Origin: CAYNND01 sp964398775
Lineage (GTDB): Bacteria > Patescibacteriota > Minisyncoccia > Phycocordibacterales > UBA2100
DNA: 64,000 nt
Direction: 5' to 3'
Assembly (NCBI GenBank): GCA_964398775.1
Contig: CAYNND010000003.1
Coordinates: forward strand, 1 to 64,000
The position numbers and the translations under genes are program-made. This document shows, one piece after another, positions 49,518 through 58,177 of the stretch. Below the pieces are notes generated by a model. That model saw only the letters and a program-made list of their open reading frames with translations, did no database searches and was not told the DNA's origin. How positions within the stretch are numbered: position 1 is the first letter of the stretch; every line of letters starts with the position of its first letter.

Positions 49518-51365
49518 TTACTTCAATATGGCATCATCTCCCGATGCTGATTCTGCAGCCTCCAGGTCTTTTTTCGCTTTTCTGATAGCCAAGATTTGAG
49601 ATGGGTCTGAGGTTATTATTTGGTCTTCAGTGTAGGAAGCGATAACTTTAATTGCAACGTGCTTCAAGCCGGCGAAGAAGATCCCCTCCCCCACATCTGA
49701 TTCAAGGAGAAGATATTTCTCTTCATCTGAAAGCTTGAAGGTTTCTTGCACAAGGTCAATCGATGTTGGTGACTGTCGCAGCAAAATTTGAATTGAAGAG
49801 TTGGTGAGCATCGCTTTACCATAGGGTGATTGCAAAAAGTCACCAACGTCTTGAGTAATTGTCGCTAGTCCAAGATAATATTTACGGCCACGTTTTGCGA
49901 TTCCATACAAGAATGAAGCCGTATCTTCAGACTTCATCATCCACCAAGCCTCATCAATCACAAGGAGTCGTTTTCTGAGCTCTTTTCTGACCATGTTCCA
50001 TATGTGGTGCGTCACAATATACATCGCGACCGGCTTAAGCTCGTCTTCCATGTCTCGGATTGAGAACACAACCAACCGCTTGTTCATATCAACGTTTGTT
50101 GGTTTGTTGATGAACCCAGACCAAGTTCCGTGAGTGTACTTAGAAAGTCTCTGCACAAGTGACTCAGAGCCTTCCATGCCGGAGAGTACGAGCTCAAAGT
50201 CTGACAGAAGCGGCGGCTCGATGTTGGCAAAGTCTGACTGTTCATTGATATCCTTAAGGGCGTACGTTTCTGTGATTGCCTTATCGATAATCGCGTCTTC
50301 TTCAGGGGTTAACCCACCCAACATGATGCGAAAGAGTCCAACAAGTGTGATGATGTTTGAACGGAGCACGTCGGCCGGGTTCTCGTCTTCTCGCGGCACT
50401 GGAAGATCAAAAGGATTGATGTGGTTTTCGGACGAGAGTGTGATGTTAAAGTAACGTCCACCAGTAGTTTCAGCCAAGTACTCATATTCACGTTCAGGGT
50501 CAATGACAATAACGTCCGCGTCAAACATCAATGAACGAAGAATCTCTAACTTCGTAAAGTATGATTTACCAGATCCCGACTTGGCAAAGAGTACCGAGTT
50601 ATAGTTTTCGAGAGAAAATCTATCAAAAAGCACAAGAGATGAGTTGTGTCTATTGATACCGTAGAGGATACCCCTGTCAGACGTAAGGTCGAACGATATA
50701 AATGGAAACGTAGAAGAGAGTGGCTCAGAATTGAGCTTCGAGTGAACAGCAAGTTGGTCATCAGCAATCGGCATCACACTCTTAAATCCTTGTTCTTGTT
50801 GGAACAGTGTTGGCTTTATGTATACCAGTCGCGCCTCGAGAATTGAGCGTACTTCAGTCTCAGCCTTGTCGAGCTCTTCTTCAGTTTGCCCGTATATGGT
50901 GATATACAACCCAACCTCAAACATTTTTTCCTGTGCTTGCTGGAGTCGGTCACGGAGATACTCAAGATCAGAATAGGCTGTATCAAGCTGCGGGTCACGC
51001 ACGAGCCCCTTCTCCTCTCTAATTTGTATCTGACTTTCTACCTCCGCAACTCTTTTTTGGAATTGACGAAGGATTGCAGTAGTGTCGACTGGGTGAATAT
51101 GCATTGCAGCATCAAACATCTTGTCGAGGTTGATGATAGGCGCAAACCAACCAGTTGTAAGGAAGCGCGGGTATGAAATGACAAAAAATGTTCGTGCTAT
51201 CTTATCTCCAATGTTGAGTTGTTTCGGGGTAATCTGAAGAGCAGATGGTGCAAGGATATCTTGCAGTTCGAGTACGCCTCGTGCGTAAATTTCCTGAGGG
51301 AGTACCGGCACAACAGGTCGCTCTGCTGTTTCATTGCCCTTCGAGAAAAGTGAAAAAAGACCCAT
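49518..51365 (-). CDS. VirB4/TraC-type ATPase, C-terminal ATPase part
   Basis: 615 aa. The energising ATPase of type IV secretion. N-terminal non-ATPase part (1-240) has FFVISYPRFLTTGWFAPIINLD and a coiled-coil region. The ATPase domain has VLFAKSGSGKSYFTKLEILR (Walker A, about 264-268), DADVIVIDPEREYEYL, INPFDLP, RLLVIDEAWWMMKSED (Walker B, about 466-473) and GLATITQDVGDFL. The rest of the VirB4 N-terminal domain is a separate upstream gene (51370-52038), so VirB4 is split in two. All nucleotide motifs are intact. Confidence 0.95.
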   Translation of the reverse strand: MGLFSLFSKGNETAERPVVPVLPQEIYARGVLELQDILAPSALQITPKQLNIGDKIARTFFVISYPRFLTTGWFAPIINLDKMFDAAMHIHPVDTTAILRQFQKRVAEVESQIQIREEKGLVRDPQLDTAYSDLEYLRDRLQQAQEKMFEVGLYITIYGQTEEELDKAETEVRSILEARLVYIKPTLFQQEQGFKSVMPIADDQLAVHSKLNSEPLSSTFPFISFDLTSDRGILYGINRHNSSLVLFDRFSLENYNSVLFAKSGSGKSYFTKLEILRSLMFDADVIVIDPEREYEYLAETTGGRYFNITLSSENHINPFDLPVPREDENPADVLRSNIITLVGLFRIMLGGLTPEEDAIIDKAITETYALKDINEQSDFANIEPPLLSDFELVLSGMEGSESLVQRLSKYTHGTWSGFINKPTNVDMNKRLVVFSIRDMEDELKPVAMYIVTHHIWNMVRKELRKRLLVIDEAWWMMKSEDTASFLYGIAKRGRKYYLGLATITQDVGDFLQSPYGKAMLTNSSIQILLRQSPTSIDLVQETFKLSDEEKYLLLESDVGEGIFFAGLKHVAIKVIASYTEDQIITSDPSQILAIRKAKKDLEAAESASGDDAILK

Positions 51366-51369
51366 AGTA

Positions 51370-52038
51370 TTATTGGTTATTTGCGCCCTTCATTGGGTTG
51401 TCCTGCTCGCCTGGATTAAAGATGCGATAGAGAAGCTCGATGACCTCTTCCGTGCCAAGTTGTACAGAGCGGATACCGGTGCGGACAAGTCCTTGTTGTA
51501 CAATTGATATTCGCTGCTCTATCTGTGAAATGTTTTCTTCGAAAGCGCTTTTCCCTCCTTCCACTTTCTCACTCGCACGTTGAGATTTTCCAAATGGTAA
51601 GGGTATTTTTGATAGTGGGCCACTTTCAAGTGCTGCATTTGGTGGCAAATATGGCACCACAACAAAGAAGTGTTTTGTCATAATATTTGCCGCCTCTGTA
51701 AAGCTTCTGATGAAGTTGATGTACTCTCGTATTTGAATACGCATGAGTTCATCAAGAGTATTTTTCTGCGCTTCTTCGAGTGTCATGAGGTATGGGCGAA
51801 TATCGAGTTTACGAGATTGTATGAAAATTTGGATATGGAAGTCGAGCGAGTTGAGGAGGTTTTGAAATTGCATCAAGAATGCGTTCTGCTCGTCATCAGA
51901 CTTCAAAGCAAAGTTGAGTGATGAACACATAAGTACTGCTTTCATGCTGCCATCATTCATGATGATAACCCCATCACGAACTTCCTTAACTGGAACAAAG
52001 TCTTGTGAAGGTGTTGCGTTTCGTGCGTCTACTACCAT
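51370..52038 (-). CDS. TraC/VirB4 N-terminal domain protein (split partner)
   Basis: 222 aa. It matches the N-terminal domain of TraC-type proteins: DFVPVKEVRDGVIIMNDGS, KAVLMCSSLNFALKSDDEQNAF, LLNSLDFHIQIFIQSRKLDI, then a coiled-coil-like region and KHFFVVVPYLPP. No Walker motif. Its stop is 4 nt before the start of the ATPase piece, so the two chains are made together and likely assemble. Splitting of VirB4 this way is typical of Gram-positive-like and CPR systems. Confidence 0.88.
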   Translation of the reverse strand: MVVDARNATPSQDFVPVKEVRDGVIIMNDGSMKAVLMCSSLNFALKSDDEQNAFLMQFQNLLNSLDFHIQIFIQSRKLDIRPYLMTLEEAQKNTLDELMRIQIREYINFIRSFTEAANIMTKHFFVVVPYLPPNAALESGPLSKIPLPFGKSQRASEKVEGGKSAFEENISQIEQRISIVQQGLVRTGIRSVQLGTEEVIELLYRIFNPGEQDNPMKGANNQ

Positions 52039-52041
52039 AGC

Positions 52042-52479
52042 TTATCGTCTTAGTTTTGTTACTCCTTTCCCTGCGTCATCCACATACTCATTGATATCAA
52101 GCGACCATGATATGTCCTTCAATTTACTATCTGAAAGTGAGGGGAGTTCCGAATTCTTTTTTGCAGCCATATCGTCTTTTTTCTCAGATTCCTTCACTTT
52201 ATCTACGTGCTTCCACAAAAACAGTTTACCACGAATTGAGTAGTAAAATGCACTTTCAAGTACAACCAAGAATGGTCGGTCATTGATTTTATAAAAAGCA
52301 AGGGCGAGCGAAAAGCCCATGACAGGGAGCATCGCAACGAGCGCAATCTTTTGCGGGAGCAGTGAGTACACAAAGTAGGAAAGACCAGCGCCACCAACAA
52401 TAAAAATGAATTGTTTGAACGTGAATGGTCCAAAAATTTTATCTTCCACCTCGATGAATTGTGGAACAGAGAATTGCAT
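52042..52479 (-). CDS. PrgI-family membrane protein
   Basis: 145 aa. Typical PrgI/VirB3-like layout: MQFSVPQFIEVEDKIFGPFTFKQFIFIVGGAGLS-type start, two closely spaced helices (about 23-40 and 44-65) and KINDRPFLVVLESAFYYSIRGKLFLW. A charged C-terminal tail (about 95-145) extends beyond the core. Partner of VirB4 in Gram-positive T4SS. TATACT ends 6 nt before the ATG. Confidence 0.92.
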   Translation of the reverse strand: MQFSVPQFIEVEDKIFGPFTFKQFIFIVGGAGLSYFVYSLLPQKIALVAMLPVMGFSLALAFYKINDRPFLVVLESAFYYSIRGKLFLWKHVDKVKESEKKDDMAAKKNSELPSLSDSKLKDISWSLDINEYVDDAGKGVTKLRR

Positions 52480-52485
52480 ATGCTC

Positions 52486-52491
52486 AGTATA
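52486..52491 (-). promoter_or_regulatory. -10 element (TATACT) of the prgI-virB4 segment
   Basis: TATACT + GAGCAT + ATG at 52479. Confidence 0.6.
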
Positions 52492-52531
52492 TCAGGTGAG
52501 GGTCATATTGCGTCTACTGTATACACAGAGC

Positions 52532-53098
52532 TTACAGTGCCGCTTCTCGGTACGGATCGTTCTGTATCGTGGTTCTCTGCGCCTCAGAATCGCCAGCTGT
52601 GTTTAGTGGTTTGTTTTGTGCAGTATCTGCTTGGCCATTGAGTCTCCGTTTGATTATGTCAGTGAGTGCCTTTGTTGAACTTTCAGCAGCAGCTCCTGCT
52701 GGGGTTGCTACACCCATCTCGTCCATTACTTTCTGTTGTTCGATGGGTACCACTGGAACTTTTCTGCCCGCCTTTTCTGCTGCTATGGTGTCCTGAAGTT
52801 GTTTGTGTATCGGTTCAAAGATAATCTCAACAGCAGCGTTGTTGATCTGTACCGCTTCTTCTCTGCTGAGCCCTACGTGCTGCACTATGTTGTCGGGCAA
52901 ATCTTCCGGTGCAGTGATACCAAATAGCGCATACGTAATTTCATTCTCAAGAAGTGTCCATTTATCAAGATGGATTTTATGTTTTTCTGCGAGTGTGCGC
53001 ATTTTCTGTTCGAGCTCAGATGATAGTATTGCACGCTGCACAACTGCGGGCAGTGCGTTAAATGCATCTATAAGGATTTGCTGGGTAGTTGATTCCAT
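52532..53098 (-). CDS. Hypothetical soluble protein of the T4SS-like operon
   Basis: 188 aa, not recognised. No signal peptide or membrane helix. Residues 1-115 are helical (QQILIDAFNALPAVVQRAIL, KHKIHLDKWTLLENEITYALFG, GLSREEAVQINNAAVEIIF). The C-terminal 70 residues are polar and probably disordered (PAGAAAESSTKAL, NTAGDSEAQRT). It lies between prgI and the VirB6-like gene, 11 nt after the latter's stop. A cytoplasmic accessory or regulator of the machine is a guess from context. Confidence 0.7.
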   Translation of the reverse strand: MESTTQQILIDAFNALPAVVQRAILSSELEQKMRTLAEKHKIHLDKWTLLENEITYALFGITAPEDLPDNIVQHVGLSREEAVQINNAAVEIIFEPIHKQLQDTIAAEKAGRKVPVVPIEQQKVMDEMGVATPAGAAAESSTKALTDIIKRRLNGQADTAQNKPLNTAGDSEAQRTTIQNDPYREAAL

Positions 53099-53109
53099 AG
53101 TTTTAAATT

Positions 53110-55353
53110 TTAGTGCGCTGCGTGGTCATCAGCTTTTGCAGCAGGTGCTGCTGGTGCAGCAGGTGCTGCTGGTGCTGCTGGGATGTTCTGTGCAAGTGTC
53201 TGGCCAAGTTGTGCTGTTCGCTGACTTTCACGCTGCATTCTCGCAATTTCTTGTGGAGATAGCGCCGCTCGAGCCATTCCGGCCTTCATCGCATCATCAG
53301 ATAATTTTAGTTTATTATCCGTAACAAATTGCTTAAATGCTGACACAGAAGCTGTTTTTGCCTGCTCTCTTTCTGTTGCAAGTCGAATTTCGCGCGCCTG
53401 CTTCTTATTTTTTTCAACGTCAATCTGAATTTCTCGGTGCTCCTTTTCTTTCTGCTCTCTTTTCGCAGATGCCTCAGAAAGCTCGTCTCTGATGCGTTTG
53501 ATATTTGCGTTCGCCTGTCTCATAGTAGCATCTGCGTCAGCGAGACTCTTTTCAACAGCTTTTTGCTTTACACCACCAGGATCAGAATTTGGGTTTTTCT
53601 GCATCTCAGCTTTGTATTCTTCAAGGGCTTTTGCAGCCGCTGCGTGGTTTTCGGTTGCCTGGGTAACAAGAGTCTCAGCCTTAGATACTTCTGTAGTCTT
53701 TGCCTGCACTGTCTCTTTAAGCCCATCTATTGCTTGCTTAAGCTCAGTAGATTTGACCTCTTTTGCGTTATGTTCCTCGAGAAATGCCGCACCTTCTTTC
53801 TTTTGCTTCTCAGCAACTTGTGCTTTTTGGAAGTCAGCCATACGCTCTCCCGTAGCTTTGTCTGTAGCACGCTTCGTGTCGATTGTTTTTTTAAGTGTTT
53901 CCTTTCCAGCTTTTCCAGTTTGGATACCAAGCTTTTGCAAGGCTTTCATAACAGCCGCGTCTCGGAAGTCACCACTAGTGTTGAGACGAGATTTGTATTT
54001 CTCAAGTTTTTCTCGTGCTTTCTCTTTCGACTCCGGTGTGTCATGAGGGCCATCGTGTGCCGCTTCAAGATTTTTCAGTTGTCGCTCAGCAAATGCAAGT
54101 CTACCTTTTCGCACACTGGCGGCTGCGCTGCCAAATGCTGCACCGGTTACCATCCCAAAGCCTCCTGAGAGCTTTGATTTAACATCCGTTCCAAACATTT
54201 GGTTGCCTTTTTTTGCAAGCATGTCAGCAACTTTTACAGCAACAACAAAGAGTGTAACCATCACTGCATAGCGACCAAGTGCCCCGCCTGCATTTGTGAT
54301 TGTCGGGTCAAATATACCTTCGACGCGCAGCCCAGGCGCAGGGCTTTTTGCAATGGCGTCCATAATCTGAATCACCGTCCAGAGCATAAGGAGGAGTAGT
54401 GGAGCAAAAAAAGCGTTTGCGAGTAGCGACGTCCTCCATTCGTTAAAATATTTTGAGAATGATGGGATGATGAGTGCAGCAGTTGCAAGCGAAGATGTTA
54501 CCATGACGAGAATAAGCATTACAGCACGGACTGTAAGTAGCCATGCACAATAGAAGAATACAAACGCAGAAATCAAAAATATAATTGCGATACCAATCGA
54601 TGTAACAAGAAGTAGCCCCGGGCTACCTGGTCGCTCAGATTTTAATTTATCAACCAACTTACTCCAATCATTCAATTCCGTTATACCGAAGGCAGTTGAT
54701 ATTCTTTGTGATATGTTCGCTTGTCCTGAAGTAATGCCCGTTGCATCGGTTATTGCTGAACCCCCTACCCCAGCTATCCCTCGGTAGAACTGATAGGCAA
54801 CAAAGTTTGAAACATCAATCACTGCCATTGAGAAGAAGAGACTGAAGTTCATGAAGAGTGCCACGAGAATCGCACGCACAGCATGCTGCTTTATGCTGTA
54901 CTCATGGTTATTAAGGATTATATTTATTGCGATAAATATAAAGAAGCCTATGAGTACAATCTGCGACAAATCGCGAAATACTACCCAGATCCTTTGTATT
55001 GCCTCTATAACACCCCAAAACTGAAGTGTTCCAGTAAAGTTTGCCGCAAACGCCCAAATAGTATAGTCAAAAAGTACACCTGCAAGTGCTAGAAACGTTG
55101 CTGCGAGTGTGATAAGTGCTGCCCCTATCCATGCTGCAACAGTCTCAATACCACTTTTTATCCAACTCCCACCTCCGTACCAAGCAGCAATAGAGCCGAG
55201 AACTAGCCCACCTAAAATAAGCGGTGGCGCAGCCTCAGCTTTTTCTACGCTGATTGCTAGCGGGCTTGAGAGGGATGTCGTATCAATTGTGACTGAAAGT
55301 GGCGCGAGCATGACGCATAGCGATATCACAACCGAAATAGCTCGTCTCCACAT
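53110..55353 (-). CDS. VirB6/TrbL-like polytopic membrane protein with coiled-coil tail
   Basis: 747 aa. The N-terminal half has about seven to eight hydrophobic helices (for example IAAWYGGGSWIKSGIETVAAWIGA, IVLIGFFIFIAINIIL, LLVTSIGIAIIFLISAFVFFYCAWLL, LLANAFFAPLLLLMLWTVIQIM), the layout of VirB6/TrbL channel proteins. From about residue 400 it turns into a long charged, Ala/Glu/Lys-rich coiled coil with a Pro/Ala repeat near the end (AAPAAPAAPAAPAAK). Start ATG 55353 was chosen over a GTG two codons earlier because TATACT ends 6 nt before it. The tail suggests an additional cytoplasmic scaffold role. Confidence 0.86.
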   Translation of the reverse strand: MWRRAISVVISLCVMLAPLSVTIDTTSLSSPLAISVEKAEAAPPLILGGLVLGSIAAWYGGGSWIKSGIETVAAWIGAALITLAATFLALAGVLFDYTIWAFAANFTGTLQFWGVIEAIQRIWVVFRDLSQIVLIGFFIFIAINIILNNHEYSIKQHAVRAILVALFMNFSLFFSMAVIDVSNFVAYQFYRGIAGVGGSAITDATGITSGQANISQRISTAFGITELNDWSKLVDKLKSERPGSPGLLLVTSIGIAIIFLISAFVFFYCAWLLTVRAVMLILVMVTSSLATAALIIPSFSKYFNEWRTSLLANAFFAPLLLLMLWTVIQIMDAIAKSPAPGLRVEGIFDPTITNAGGALGRYAVMVTLFVVAVKVADMLAKKGNQMFGTDVKSKLSGGFGMVTGAAFGSAAASVRKGRLAFAERQLKNLEAAHDGPHDTPESKEKAREKLEKYKSRLNTSGDFRDAAVMKALQKLGIQTGKAGKETLKKTIDTKRATDKATGERMADFQKAQVAEKQKKEGAAFLEEHNAKEVKSTELKQAIDGLKETVQAKTTEVSKAETLVTQATENHAAAAKALEEYKAEMQKNPNSDPGGVKQKAVEKSLADADATMRQANANIKRIRDELSEASAKREQKEKEHREIQIDVEKNKKQAREIRLATEREQAKTASVSAFKQFVTDNKLKLSDDAMKAGMARAALSPQEIARMQRESQRTAQLGQTLAQNIPAAPAAPAAPAAPAAKADDHAAH

Positions 55354-55359
55354 ACCCAC

Positions 55360-55365
55360 AGTATA
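55360..55365 (-). promoter_or_regulatory. -10 element (TATACT) of the VirB6-like gene
   Basis: TATACT + GTGGGT + ATG at 55353. Confidence 0.6.
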
Positions 55366-55417
55366 TATGAAAAAACTACTTTATCTTAGGCTCAAGAAAG
55401 TGAATGTGTATTGCCAG

Positions 55418-57199
55418 CTACAGCTTTAAATCTTGCCACTTTTCTGCCTTGCACCAGCTCGCAGTCCATGAATTTTGTGTTCGCTCGACAAGGTTCTGCA
55501 ATATGTCCTTCAATTGGCTTTGTTTATCGCGTGCATTCGATACATGTGATGAATTGTGGAGCTTGCCTGCGTTAACAAGTTTTTCAAGCTGACCAATTAC
55601 AAACTGTGCTGTTGCGGGGCTGCTGTCATTTTTCAACATATTCTCGAGTCCCTTGAGTACAGAAAGGGCACTATCCGATGACTTGAGGTTTTCTGCGAAT
55701 ACTCTGCGAATCGGCTCTATGTCGTCCTTTATCACCTTGATTGAACGCTCGTTGGTCTTAAGCAAGGTAACGCTCTTTGTTACACCGCTTAGCTTAGCCG
55801 TTATCTTATATCGCTTTTTTGGACTCGCCTCGGTGCTGCCGGGGTCATCAGAAATATCCACAGTCACATCTGCAGTACATGATCCCATGTTGCCATCACC
55901 GGAGCAGACCTCATCCTCCACTTGTTTTTTCAAATCTTTCTTCGCCTGGTCAAGCATGTCGTCAAAGCACTTGTCCTCTCTTTGGACTAGAGTTGCCATT
56001 GTCGTATCAATAAGAGAAAGAGTAGTTTTAATTACTGCATTGTAGTCACCTTCAGTTTGGAGAGCTTTTTGCAGGGCATCTTTACCGACATTTGTCGTCT
56101 CTCCTCGTGCGCGACCAAAGGCATCATCGACTGCACGGTCAAGGTATGAAGCGCCACTAGCGTTGTTTGTAGTTGATTGTAAGCCGCCAAACCCAGAGAG
56201 TACTTCAGTTTGGAGGTTAGTGATGAATGAGCCAAGGAGTTCGTCGATACTATCTGCCTGTTCAGTTTGGCGATGTCCAGTCTGCACCAAGAAGCTTGTC
56301 ATATCGGCTATCACCTTTCCTGGGGTAACGATCTGACAGTCTTCCTCGTATCGGCCATTACCGACGGGCACTTGCTTACATTCACGGTCAGAAAGGAAAC
56401 CATTGCCCCAATCAAGCTCCTTTGCGAGCCTTCGTTGCTCCTCATCGATTGTCACTGTCGCTGTATCACGCAGATTCATAAAAGCAGAGAGTTCATTGTT
56501 CCCTTCTTCAAATGACGATATAAAATTTCCCCACCCACTGTTTTCAAGGTCACCTCTCATCAGTGATGTATATTGCTGCTCAGTACCATTAAAACTACAC
56601 GCATATGCAAGTTCTGGTTTTCTGGTTTTATTTACATAGTCTTGCACCAAATTTCGCTTCACACGTTCTCGGTACGGCGCACACATTTTTTGCAGTGATT
56701 CATGTTCCATGAATTTCTCCATAACTTCATCACGGAGTTGGGCTTGAAGCGCGCGCGGGTTCTGTGCATACTTTGCCTGGCCTTGTCTCCCTTCGTTTAT
56801 TTGGCGAAGCGCTGCACGGGTGATTCCTGAAACTATGGCTTCACGCTGACGTATATTGAGTCCATCAAGTACACAAAACTTGTTGACTAAAATGAATGTA
56901 TTGAGTGCAATTGCCTCTTCAGAGACTGGGACAAATGTTCCCTGTGCGTGCTGCATTCCCACTGGACCCACTTCGCCAATACCCTTACATCCATAGATGC
57001 CGTTGCGTACAAACTCATATGCGCTGGAGGTATTTCCTTCAGAATCTTTTACATTCAAGTTTTTCAAATCATTTTGGTACTCCTTCAAAAAGTTTTCTAT
57101 ATCCTCGCTCGATTTTGTTTTTGTTTGACCATATGCAAATACACCCATAAACATGATTATGATTCCTAGAATCGACGCGATGTATCTGTGTCTTCTCAT
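55418..57199 (-). CDS. Exported helical protein of the T4SS-like operon
   Basis: 593 aa, no named family recognised. Signal peptide 1-24 (IASILGIIIMFMGVFAYG). The mature part is mostly helical and contains Cys residues in the motifs YGCKGIGEVGPVG, KFCVLDGLNIRQREAI, KMCAPYRERV and SDRECKQVPVGNGRYEEDC, which may form disulfides. A central region TPGKVIADMTSFLVQTGHRQ with later DELLGSFITNLQTEVLSGFGG is followed by a Gly-rich stretch and a C-terminal coiled coil. Synteny places it directly upstream of the VirB6-like gene. It may be a periplasmic or surface VirB5-like or core component; inferred from position. Confidence 0.75.
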   Translation of the reverse strand: MRRHRYIASILGIIIMFMGVFAYGQTKTKSSEDIENFLKEYQNDLKNLNVKDSEGNTSSAYEFVRNGIYGCKGIGEVGPVGMQHAQGTFVPVSEEAIALNTFILVNKFCVLDGLNIRQREAIVSGITRAALRQINEGRQGQAKYAQNPRALQAQLRDEVMEKFMEHESLQKMCAPYRERVKRNLVQDYVNKTRKPELAYACSFNGTEQQYTSLMRGDLENSGWGNFISSFEEGNNELSAFMNLRDTATVTIDEEQRRLAKELDWGNGFLSDRECKQVPVGNGRYEEDCQIVTPGKVIADMTSFLVQTGHRQTEQADSIDELLGSFITNLQTEVLSGFGGLQSTTNNASGASYLDRAVDDAFGRARGETTNVGKDALQKALQTEGDYNAVIKTTLSLIDTTMATLVQREDKCFDDMLDQAKKDLKKQVEDEVCSGDGNMGSCTADVTVDISDDPGSTEASPKKRYKITAKLSGVTKSVTLLKTNERSIKVIKDDIEPIRRVFAENLKSSDSALSVLKGLENMLKNDSSPATAQFVIGQLEKLVNAGKLHNSSHVSNARDKQSQLKDILQNLVERTQNSWTASWCKAEKWQDLKL

Positions 57200-57202
57200 A
57201 AA

Positions 57203-58114
57203 TTAAATAGTGTCAATATCATTAACTGCAAAATAGACACGAAGTGCCTCTTGTGCCATTTTAAGCTGTCGTTCAGCTTTTCCAAAATGTCCAAGTGCGC
57301 GGTAGCTGCCGATAATATCGTCGTACCCCTTGCTCATTCCCTCGAGTGCTGCACTTGTGTACATGAGGCCATTTATGAAATTGACATGATTTTCAACTGC
57401 ATCGGTCGGCGTTTCAACATCAAGTAGCTTTTTTGCAACTACGACATATATTTTTGAGGCTTTGTTTAAGGCATCGAAGTCTTTTGGCTCATTTTTATCA
57501 ACAGCACGAGCATATGTTTGCAGTTCATACTCAGGAATTTCCTTCAGCGGCTCAAGTGCTTTCTGAACTTGTGCACGATATGTGAGTATGTGTTGTTTGG
57601 TTGAGTTAGTTTGACTGGCTATCTCTGCTGCTGTGTGTTGTGTGTACTTAAGCTCGCTCAGTGTTTTGATTGTGCTTTTGATGATAGCTTCCTTCTCTTT
57701 CTGCGTTACTTCACCGCTATTTGCTTGTTCCTGAAGGACATATGCCCCCACAAGTCTGTCAGCGGTTATTTCTGTAGTTGTTGTGCCAGCGGGGACGTTT
57801 CCATTTACTGCTTCAATAAAGCCTTTTTGGCGCTCCTTCTTCATTTCCTCAATCTCTGCTTTATCGTCAACTCCGTCGCCATCCGTATCTTTTTCCGATA
57901 CGCTAGTCCCGTATAAGATTTCTTGCCAGTCCGGAGCTCCATCATTGTCAGCATCACCAGAGTCAGTTGGTGCAGGTTGCATATTTTTTGCCACTTCTGT
58001 TTGCGCCGCGACATCTTTCTTTTGAAAGTATGCAAAGATGCTACTCATGCTGATGACGGTGACTCCAGCTATAAGCGCGAGGACTACTTTTTGATGTTCT
58101 GACGCAAAGTGCAT
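57203..58114 (-). CDS. Exported protein with calcium-binding thrombospondin-3-like motif
   Basis: 303 aa from ATG 58114 (TATACT 6 nt upstream; longer frames to 58153 are less likely). One N-terminal membrane helix or signal (about 7-25). Residues about 48-85 hold two Asp-rich repeats, GDADNDGAPDWQEILYG and DTDGDGVDDKAEIEE, matching thrombospondin type 3/dockerin-like calcium-binding loops. The rest is helical (about 90-303). It begins 63 nt downstream of the 283-aa gene's stop and its own stop lies 3 nt before the 593-aa gene. Probable calcium-stabilised extracellular part of the secretion-like machine. Confidence 0.77.
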   Translation of the reverse strand: MHFASEHQKVVLALIAGVTVISMSSIFAYFQKKDVAAQTEVAKNMQPAPTDSGDADNDGAPDWQEILYGTSVSEKDTDGDGVDDKAEIEEMKKERQKGFIEAVNGNVPAGTTTTEITADRLVGAYVLQEQANSGEVTQKEKEAIIKSTIKTLSELKYTQHTAAEIASQTNSTKQHILTYRAQVQKALEPLKEIPEYELQTYARAVDKNEPKDFDALNKASKIYVVVAKKLLDVETPTDAVENHVNFINGLMYTSAALEGMSKGYDDIIGSYRALGHFGKAERQLKMAQEALRVYFAVNDIDTI

Positions 58115-58120
58115 GGAGAT

Positions 58121-58126
58121 AGTATA
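58121..58126 (-). promoter_or_regulatory. -10 element (TATACT) of the gene at 57203-58114
   Basis: TATACT + ATCTCC + ATG at 58114. Confidence 0.6.
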
Positions 58127-58177
58127 GCAGCCAATGCGCATTTCTTCGCACAATAATGTGAGTAATTCTAGATGTGC

